A DNA stretch of 13,869 bases, taken from contig CAUHHV010000034.1 in the NCBI GenBank assembly GCA_959606065.1, positions 1 to 13,869 of the forward strand, in the 5' to 3' direction. The position numbers and the translations under genes were made by a program. The notes beneath the pieces are model-generated. The model made no database searches. It was not told the origin of the DNA and saw only the letters and a program-made list of their open reading frames with translations. The stretch's first letter is position 1; the number at the start of each line of letters is the position of its first letter. This DNA is from an uncultured Collinsella sp. (GTDB taxonomy: Bacteria > Actinomycetota > Coriobacteriia > Coriobacteriales > Coriobacteriaceae). Shown one piece after another: positions 9,112 to 13,869 of the stretch.

Positions 9112-9888
9112 ATGCTGCTTCAGGCTTTTCTGGTTGGTCTTGCTGCTGCTATAGGTCAATCGGATTATTTGCTCGGTACCGCGATGGTCGAGCGTCCGAT
9201 TGTCCTCGGAGCGATTGTCGGTATTTTTTTGGGTGATATTCCGACTGGCGTTATTGTTGGTTTCCAGCTCGAACTCGCGTTTATGGGGGTCTGGCAGGTT
9301 GGTGCTGCCGTGCCGCCCAACGTAATTGTTGGTTCAGTTTTGGGAACAGCCTTTGCGATTACTATGGGTGCGGGTCCCGAGACCGCTCTGACTATTGCTA
9401 TGCCCACTGCGGTGCTTGCCGGCATGTTTGACAGCCTTATGTATAGCGTTGTTACGCCTCCTATGGCTGTCTGGGCTGATCGTGGTGCCGAAAAGGACGA
9501 CCCCAAAACGATTGCAGCCGCTATGTGGACCAATGGAATTCTCTACATCATTGCGCTTGGCTTGATTTGCGGCGTGGCTTTTTACGTTGGAAATGATGCT
9601 GTTCAGGCGCTGATTGACGCCATCCCTGATTGGCTTACGAATGGGCTTACGATCGCAACGGGTATTCTGCCCGCGCTTGGATTTGCGCAGCTTATGTCAA
9701 TCCTGTCCACCAAGGAGCTGAGCTTCCTATTCTTTGGAGGCTTCTTGCTGAGTGCCTATCTAAATATTCCGACGATCGGTATCGTGGCGTTTTCGCTGAT
9801 CCTGATTGGGATCCTCAATATGGCTCACATTTTTATGCCTGCCAGTGCGGCGGTCGCTAAGGAGGTTGACGATGACAACGAATTCTAA
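9112..9888 (+). CDS. PTS system mannose-family IIC component
   Basis: 258 residues, highly hydrophobic, the membrane subunit that with IID forms the sugar pathway. Recognisable family stretches are the N-terminal AFLVGLAAAIGQSDYLLG, the RPIVLGAIVGIFLGD segment and the GFQLELAFMGVWQVGAAVPPN segment. Several further membrane helices follow, and a short basic/acidic tail ends KEVDDDNEF. A purine-rich GGAAGAGAGAG precedes ATG 9112. The last 17 bases overlap the start of the IID gene, whose Shine-Dalgarno AAGGAGG lies inside this frame, so IIC and IID are translationally coupled. The substrate is not determined by the sequence. Confidence 0.93.
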   Translation: MLLQAFLVGLAAAIGQSDYLLGTAMVERPIVLGAIVGIFLGDIPTGVIVGFQLELAFMGVWQVGAAVPPNVIVGSVLGTAFAITMGAGPETALTIAMPTAVLAGMFDSLMYSVVTPPMAVWADRGAEKDDPKTIAAAMWTNGILYIIALGLICGVAFYVGNDAVQALIDAIPDWLTNGLTIATGILPALGFAQLMSILSTKELSFLFFGGFLLSAYLNIPTIGIVAFSLILIGILNMAHIFMPASAAVAKEVDDDNEF

Positions 9889-10732
9889 TGATGTTCTTGA
9901 GCTCTCGCTGGAGTCAAATAAATCGACCGATAAGAGAATAACCAAGAAAGACTTAAAGGCGTTATTTTGGCGTAGCTTTCCACTCAACATCATGTGGAGC
10001 TTTGACCGACAAATGAACGTTGGTTTCTGCTACGACATGATTCCGGTAATCAAGCGGTTATACGATAAGCCCGAAGATCGGATCGAGGCATATAAGCGTC
10101 ATCTTGAGTTCTACAATATTCAAGTTACGTTTAATCCTCTGGTCGCCGGCATTGTGGCCTCCATGGAGGAGGAGAACGCCAACAATCAGGACTTTGACGC
10201 CGCCTCAATTAACGCCATGAAAGCATCGCTTATGGCTCCGCTTTCCGGTATTGGAGATTCGCTGATCGCCAGTACGCTTCGCATGATTGCGACGGGCGTT
10301 GTGACGGGACTTTGCCTTTCGGGCAGTCTGCTCGGCCCAATCCTGTTCCTGCTTCTTTATAATGTCCCAACGATCCTGATCCGCTGGTTTGGGCTTCAGT
10401 ATGGTTATTCGCTTGGCAGTGGTATGATTTCAAAGCTGAACGATTCTGATGTAATGCGCAAAGTTACGTCCGGCCTGGCGATTGTGGGACTAATGGTAGT
10501 TGGTGGAATGGTAGCGACCACCGTTGCAGTTACCACTCCGCTCGCTCTTAACTTCGGCGACACCGCGTTTAAGTTGCAGGAAACGCTCGACGGGATATTC
10601 CCGGCTCTTTTGCCGCTCTGCGCGTTCGGAATCATGTGTCTTTGCAATAAGAAACAGGTCAAAATAATTTGGCAGATTGTGGGCATTCTCGCTGCTGGTA
10701 TTGTGCTCGGCGTCCTGGGGATTTTGGGCTAG
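9872..10732 (+). CDS. PTS system mannose-family IID component
   Basis: 286 residues, the second membrane-associated subunit of the transporter. Family features: the N-terminal KKDLKALFWRSFPLNIMWSF, NVGFCYDMIPVIKRLY, the amphipathic HLEFYNIQVTFNPLVAGIVASMEEE segment and APLSGIGDSLIASTLRMI, then a C-terminal hydrophobic region ending VLGVLGILG. ATG 9872 is chosen because AAGGAGG (9859-9865) stands six bases before it. An upstream in-frame start at 9806 would place a long foreign N-terminus in front. The gene overlaps IIC by 17 bases. Its TAG stop (10730-10732) overlaps the stop codon of the convergent GntR gene, leaving no room for a separate terminator between them. Confidence 0.93.
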   Translation: MTTNSNDVLELSLESNKSTDKRITKKDLKALFWRSFPLNIMWSFDRQMNVGFCYDMIPVIKRLYDKPEDRIEAYKRHLEFYNIQVTFNPLVAGIVASMEEENANNQDFDAASINAMKASLMAPLSGIGDSLIASTLRMIATGVVTGLCLSGSLLGPILFLLLYNVPTILIRWFGLQYGYSLGSGMISKLNDSDVMRKVTSGLAIVGLMVVGGMVATTVAVTTPLALNFGDTAFKLQETLDGIFPALLPLCAFGIMCLCNKKQVKIIWQIVGILAAGIVLGVLGILG

Positions 10733-11484
10733 AGAAGGCGTCCATCTTTTGAGATGCTGAACTCGAAGGACGATGCGTCTGCTCGCCAAACGGTTTTTGA
10801 ATAGTGGAGCGGCATCTCATCGCAGGCATATGTGACGTGCTCGACAACGCTCACGGGGGCTCCAACGATATAACCGAGAAGGCTTGCTTCTTGGAGCCCC
10901 GCTATTCCTGCGGTGATTTTGAGCTTCTCAATACCGGTTGCGATGCTGTAATGGTTGGCGATCAGGTCGAAAAGACTGGCATTGTCTGTGAGAAGCTCCA
11001 GCAGTCCGGGTAGAGTGCTCTGCGTTGCATAAACGGTGTCGATGGCGCAGGGGGCATTTTCGATATAAACCAAGCGCGCAACTCGTTGCACTACGGTTCC
11101 GTTGTCAATTTTGAGCTCCCGTGCAATGTGGGCATCAGCCTTGATTAAGCCTGTTTCCAAGATGGACTTGGTTGTTTTATCGCCGTATTGGGGGTCGGCG
11201 CTCAAATTGAAAATGGTGCTTGTTCCTCGTTTCAGGGTGAGCTTCGATGGGTTTACGAATGTTCCCTTGCCTCGCAGGCGGTAGAGCAAGCTTTGGTCAA
11301 TGAGATTCTGTACGGCGCGTCTTACGGTGATCCTGCTTACTTTGTATTGCTTGCAAAGCTCGGTTTCGGTGGGAATCTGACTGCCGCCGGGGAGTTCGCC
11401 AGAAACTATTTTCTTGAGGATGTCGTTTTCAACGGTCTGATAGAGAAGTTCTGGCTGAGTGAACTCGTCTTTTGCTGCAGGCAT
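10729..11484 (-). CDS. GntR-family transcriptional regulator, HutC/UTRA type
   Basis: 251 residues. The N-terminal winged helix (about 8-75) shows the GntR pattern YQTVENDILKKIVSGELPGG, then IPTETELCKQYKVSRITVRR as the recognition region, then LYRLRGKGTFV as the wing. Residues from about 90 to the end look like a UTRA ligand-binding domain (VQRVARLVYIENAPCAIDT, HYSKTVWRADASSFEFSI), which in relatives binds a phosphorylated sugar. The start at 11484 begins MPAAKDEF and has AAGGGG upstream. A longer frame to 11532 adds 16 residues with no good ribosome-binding site. The gene faces the PTS operon, overlaps its stop codon, and diverges from the hydrolase. It is the likely regulator of both, probably a repressor relieved by the imported sugar phosphate. 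Confidence 0.9.
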   Translation of the reverse strand: MPAAKDEFTQPELLYQTVENDILKKIVSGELPGGSQIPTETELCKQYKVSRITVRRAVQNLIDQSLLYRLRGKGTFVNPSKLTLKRGTSTIFNLSADPQYGDKTTKSILETGLIKADAHIARELKIDNGTVVQRVARLVYIENAPCAIDTVYATQSTLPGLLELLTDNASLFDLIANHYSIATGIEKLKITAGIAGLQEASLLGYIVGAPVSVVEHVTYACDEMPLHYSKTVWRADASSFEFSISKDGRLL

Positions 11485-11513
11485 GGTGGACCCCTTGGTT
11501 TTCAGTTTCTTTA

Positions 11514-11527
11514 GTACATAGATATAC
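11514..11527. promoter_or_regulatory. Imperfect 14-bp palindrome between gntR and the hydrolase gene
   Basis: GTACATAGATATAC pairs at five of seven positions (GTA-x-AT-xx-AT-x-TAC). It lies 29 bases upstream of the GntR gene and 81 upstream of the hydrolase, within their shared 124-bp divergent region. GT...TA...AC spacing is typical of GntR-family operators. It is a candidate autoregulatory site. It does not closely resemble the 34-bp palindrome at 8540, so a shared regulator is not proven. Confidence 0.35.
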
Positions 11528-11608
11528 GACAACTGAGGACATCATAAGCCGTTATCTCAAAAGTTATGGAAATATCGATTTGGCGTTATTGCCGAGAGGG
11601 GATTTAAG

Positions 11609-12676
11609 ATGGGTAGACAATACGACGAGGCGTTGATTGGTGCCATTTCCAGTCGCTCGTTTATAACCGAGAAGAGAGGGCTCGAGGTTCAAATTCGTCC
11701 GGTTCCTGATGATGAAAGAGAGCATGTGCTTGACCCACGAATTCTCGAGGTATCCCGCAAGAAGATGCGGAATGTTAGCATGTCTCCGAGCTGGACGAGC
11801 CTTATTGGAATGCGTCATCGCCCGGATAAGCCGACATACCGCCTACTCGATGGTGAGGTTCAGCGCGATGAGATCCTCATGGAGGCGGCCGATCGCTATA
11901 TAGATTTATTCGTCTGGACGCCACCAAATCATAAGGAGGCAAGTCCGGCGCTTGTTTACCTGCACGGCGGCGCGTTTATGGCGGGGAATGTTCTGCAATT
12001 TGAACATCAGCTCGAGTTCATCGCCGAAAAGTCTGGTGCAGTGGTGGTTTATCCGGAATACCGCTTGGCGCCGGAGACGGCATTTCCGGGGCAGATCGAG
12101 GATTGCGTTCTTGCTCTTGATTATGTGCGCGAGCATGCCGCGGATCTCGGAATCGATCCTCATAAAATAATGGTCGCCGGCGACTCCGCGGGAGGAAGCC
12201 TTGCTAATGCGTGTGTTCAGCTCAGGGGTGCTGGAGCTGTAGCCCATGCCTTCGAAATCTATCCTGAAGTCGACCTTGCGGGCGAACAGGGCGAGGGATA
12301 TGAGGATTTTCCTGCGATAGCCGATCAGGAGGACGTTGCGCGTTTTCGCATCGACCATCTTCGCGATTCGGACGGTCCGATGGTCGAACTTTGCGCACAC
12401 GGAAAAATGTCTCCTCATGACCCGTTGATTTCTGCGCTAATGCTTGAGGACTGCACTGATTTCTCCCCGGTGACTATCGTGACATCCGAATACGATCCGC
12501 TTCGTATCCCCGATGAAAAATGGGCTACAAAATTACGGTCTTCAGGAATCGATGTTGAGGTCATCGAATATGCCGGGTGTGACCATGGTTTTTTCGATCA
12601 TTTTGGCGTGTACCCGCAATCGGAAGACGTGTGTTTGTTGATGGCCGAGAAGCTTAAAGAAATGGCTGCACAATAA
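11609..12676 (+). CDS. Alpha/beta hydrolase of the hormone-sensitive-lipase (acetyl esterase) family
   Basis: 355 residues, cytoplasmic, no signal peptide. The oxyanion motif HGGAF is at 119-123. The nucleophile motif GDSAGG puts Ser193 in the active site. Asp296 (SEYDPLR) and His326 (GCDHGFFD) complete the triad. YPEYRLAPETAFP is also typical of this family. Relatives hydrolyse short-chain carboxyl esters, including acetyl groups on sugars. About 90 N-terminal residues precede the core and probably form the cap. ATG 11609 follows GAGAGGGGAT. The gene diverges from the GntR regulator next to a PTS, so a role in deacylating an imported sugar is a reasonable guess, but only a guess. A terminator follows at 12755. 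Confidence 0.92.
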   Translation: MGRQYDEALIGAISSRSFITEKRGLEVQIRPVPDDEREHVLDPRILEVSRKKMRNVSMSPSWTSLIGMRHRPDKPTYRLLDGEVQRDEILMEAADRYIDLFVWTPPNHKEASPALVYLHGGAFMAGNVLQFEHQLEFIAEKSGAVVVYPEYRLAPETAFPGQIEDCVLALDYVREHAADLGIDPHKIMVAGDSAGGSLANACVQLRGAGAVAHAFEIYPEVDLAGEQGEGYEDFPAIADQEDVARFRIDHLRDSDGPMVELCAHGKMSPHDPLISALMLEDCTDFSPVTIVTSEYDPLRIPDEKWATKLRSSGIDVEVIEYAGCDHGFFDHFGVYPQSEDVCLLMAEKLKEMAAQ

Positions 12677-12754
12677 CGTCTCTCGGCGATAAGGGACTGA
12701 AGTCGCCTGTGTTTCTGCGTTTGTGGTTCTCGGTCTGATTATAAAAATGAGGCT

Positions 12755-12793
12755 TGCTCCTTGCCCGAGTGGGTGGGGAGCAGTTTGTTTTTT
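12755..12793 (+). terminator. Intrinsic terminator of the hydrolase gene
   Basis: TGCTCC (12755-12760) pairs with GGAGCA (12777-12782), with an inner CCC/GGG pair set, followed by TTTGTTTTTT (12784-12793). It lies about 80 bases after the stop codon. Confidence 0.8.
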
Positions 12794-12969
12794 GTAGCGA
12801 TGCGAGGCGAATGCCGCGTGCTTTAGATTGCCATTTTGCTTCGCTGTATACCACTTGACGTAATAAAAGAGGCAAGGGCGGTGCGAGGGCCAACAGTCAT
12901 TCTAAGCTCGGATTCGTATCCTAAAAGGTTGTTTCTGTTGCGCGGCACAATATAGCAAAAAAGAATGAT
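12794..12969. other. Non-coding stretch before the toxin-antitoxin operon
   Basis: No credible coding frame is present. TTGACG at 12855-12860 is a good -35 by itself, but nothing like a -10 stands 16-18 bases later. GGAT-TCGT-ATCC at 12910-12921 is a tiny hairpin and not part of a tRNA. The promoter of the antitoxin gene must lie near 12938-12975, a stretch that is A-rich but has no clear-cut hexamers. Confidence 0.5.
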
Positions 12970-12997
12970 AAAATGAATTCGAAAAAGAATTCATTTT
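12970..12997. promoter_or_regulatory. 11-bp inverted repeat, candidate antitoxin operator
   Basis: AAAATGAATTC (12970-12980) is the exact inverse of GAATTCATTTT (12987-12997), separated by GAAAAA. The repeat ends one base before the AGGAGG ribosome-binding site of the antitoxin gene. Phd/YefM antitoxins, alone or with toxin, repress their own operon by binding such palindromes. As RNA it would also form a hairpin next to the Shine-Dalgarno. Confidence 0.6.
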
Positions 12998-13009
12998 TAG
13001 GAGGTATGT

Positions 13010-13330
13010 ATGCCTGCCTTGCAGATGCTCGACAACCTTGTTCCAATTAGCGATTTCAGCCACGGTAAGGGCTCGGCTGCCTTTTCGAAGGTTGGGGACG
13101 ACAATCCTGTTGTGGTCCTCAAACACAACAAGCCAGCATTTGTGATTGTGACACCCGATGAATACAGGGAAGCGAAGCAAGCGGAGGAGGACCTCGCCTT
13201 GTTAACGTTGGCGCTTAAGAGAGTGGCTGCGACAGGTGACGATGCGCTTGTTTCCCTGTCTGATGTTATGGAAGAGCTGGGTGTGAGCCAGGACGAACTC
13301 GATCAGATGGATGAGGTCGAGTTTGAATGA
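13010..13330 (+). CDS. Type II antitoxin, Phd/YefM family
   Basis: 106 residues. The N-terminal part, LVPISDFSHGKGSAAFSKVG...NPVVVLKHNKPAFVIVTPDEY (about 10-52), is the DNA-binding Phd/YefM fold. It keeps the typical phrase P-V-x-V-x-x-x-x-x-P-x-x-V-I-x-x-x-x-Y/F. The acidic C-terminal half would wrap the toxin and block its active site. ATG 13010 has AGGAGG at 12999-13004. The end overlaps the toxin start by four bases (ATGA at 13327-13330), which couples their translation. The palindrome at 12970-12997 is the likely binding site for autorepression. Family is well supported. Confidence 0.9.
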   Translation: MPALQMLDNLVPISDFSHGKGSAAFSKVGDDNPVVVLKHNKPAFVIVTPDEYREAKQAEEDLALLTLALKRVAATGDDALVSLSDVMEELGVSQDELDQMDEVEFE

Positions 13331-13677
13331 GTGGGTACGAAGTCGCTTTCTACCCAGATGCTCTCAAGGATATTAAGCGTCTGGACGGCTCCCAACGAAA
13401 GATTGTCCTTAAGGCTATAGAAAAAATCAGAACGAACCCATTGCCGCAGAACGAGGGTGGATTTGGCAAGCCTCTTGGAAACAAGGCGGGTACGGATTTG
13501 ACTGGCTTTATGAAAATCAAGCTCAGGGGAAGTGGCATTCGAATCGTGTACCGTCTCATCAGAATTAAAGAAAAAATGGCCATCGTAGTGGTAGGCGCTC
13601 GCGAAGACATGGAAGTCTACCGAACTGCTCAGAGACGAACACTCGATTTCGAGAAATGGGCGGAAGAGAATATCTAG
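13327..13677 (+). CDS. Type II toxin, RelE/ParE superfamily
   Basis: 116 residues, longer than many family members (85-100) because of a C-terminal extension, YRTAQRRTLDFEKWAEENI. The start YEVAFYPDALKDIKRL is the RelE/ParE beginning, and the pair GIRIVYRLI ... MAIVVVGARED is the central sheet with the basic residues that RelE-type toxins use on mRNA. Whether this one cleaves ribosome-bound mRNA (RelE-like) or inhibits gyrase (ParE-like) cannot be told with certainty. The R-I-V-Y-R pattern favours RelE-like. It overlaps the antitoxin by four bases, and a strong terminator follows. Confidence 0.9.
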   Translation: MSGYEVAFYPDALKDIKRLDGSQRKIVLKAIEKIRTNPLPQNEGGFGKPLGNKAGTDLTGFMKIKLRGSGIRIVYRLIRIKEKMAIVVVGAREDMEVYRTAQRRTLDFEKWAEENI

Positions 13678-13712
13678 CTTTAACGATGAACGACGAGTGA
13701 GCGTTGGTAGGG

Positions 13713-13743
13713 CCCTGACGAATTAGATTCGTCAGGGTTTTTT
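13713..13743 (+). terminator. Intrinsic terminator of the toxin-antitoxin operon
   Basis: An 11-bp perfect stem, CCCTGACGAAT (13713-13723) with ATTCGTCAGGG (13727-13737), with loop TAG, is followed by six T (13738-13743). Confidence 0.93.
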
Positions 13744-13756
13744 CTGGACCAATTGC

Positions 13757-13869
13757 CTTTCAGCCTCCGTTAACCTTTCTTTCCAATTCATCAGCCAACG
13801 TACGTCATGGCAATCCCCGGTAGGTCGCAGGGTGGCGGCTGAGCCTTTCCCTCGGGAAACTTCGCGAAG
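13757..13869 (+). repeat. Dispersed intergenic repeat, copy 2 (cut by the window end)
   Basis: CTTTCAGCCTCCGTTAACC begins at 13757. The core 13790-13834 matches copy 1 at 43 of 45 bases. The tail 13835-13869 differs from copy 1 and reads GGCGGCTGAGCC, then TTTCCCTCGGGAAA, ending exactly in CTTCGCGAAG (13860-13869). That tail is close to the inner arm of the hairpin after carB (8107-8131). The right arm of the expected stem lies beyond the window. Confidence 0.75.

Noticed and set aside
9806..9871. Upstream start for the IID gene
   Set aside because: The extra residues are the alternative frame of the IIC gene. AAGGAGG at 9859-9865 points to ATG 9872.
12855..12883. Promoter with TTGACG as -35
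   Set aside because: At 17 bases spacing the next hexamer is GCGGTG, far from a -10.
12895..12925. tRNA-like T-arm (GGATTCGTATCC)
   Set aside because: No acceptor stem, D-arm or anticodon arm can be drawn around it.

Overview
The window looks like a chromosomal segment of a Collinsella-like member of the Coriobacteriia (Actinomycetota). The assignment rests on the G+C-rich codon use of the carAB half, a translationally acting PyrR-type leader on carA, and a gut-type mannose-family PTS beside a GntR regulator. It is from recognition of protein style, not from a database search.

Layout, left to right. (1) 3-164: the C-terminal end of a NUDIX-like gene. (2) 165-348: a leader holding a 98-bp inverted-repeat element with a second hairpin after it. 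(3) 349-3106: a half-size ABC exporter and a 321-residue single-span membrane protein of unknown function, ended by a strong terminator at 3113-3153. (4) 3154-8070: carA and carB, the two subunits of carbamoyl-phosphate synthase. They are preceded by a PyrR-binding loop whose lower stem contains the carA Shine-Dalgarno, so carAB is probably repressed at translation by PyrR when UMP/UTP is plentiful. (5) 8071-8620: a long non-coding stretch with several stacked inverted repeats, one full copy of a dispersed intergenic repeat and a perfect 34-bp palindrome. (6) 8621-12676: a mannose-family PTS (IIB, IIC, IID, no IIA) running rightward, a convergent GntR/HutC-type regulator, and a divergent HSL-family alpha/beta hydrolase. 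This reads as one small sugar or sugar-ester uptake locus. (7) 13010-13677: a Phd/YefM antitoxin and RelE/ParE toxin pair with an operator-like inverted repeat and its own terminator. (8) 13757-13869: a second copy of the dispersed repeat, cut by the window end.

By eye, genes after 8621 use fewer G/C third positions than carAB, which fits a more mobile or more recently acquired segment. No insertion sequence, tRNA, rRNA or CRISPR array is visible.

The most unusual content is non-coding: the PyrR loop, the dispersed intergenic repeat whose stems differ in sequence but keep pairing around a shared CTTCGCGAAG loop, the MITE-like element placed over one possible start of the ABC gene, and the 34-bp palindrome in front of the PTS operon.
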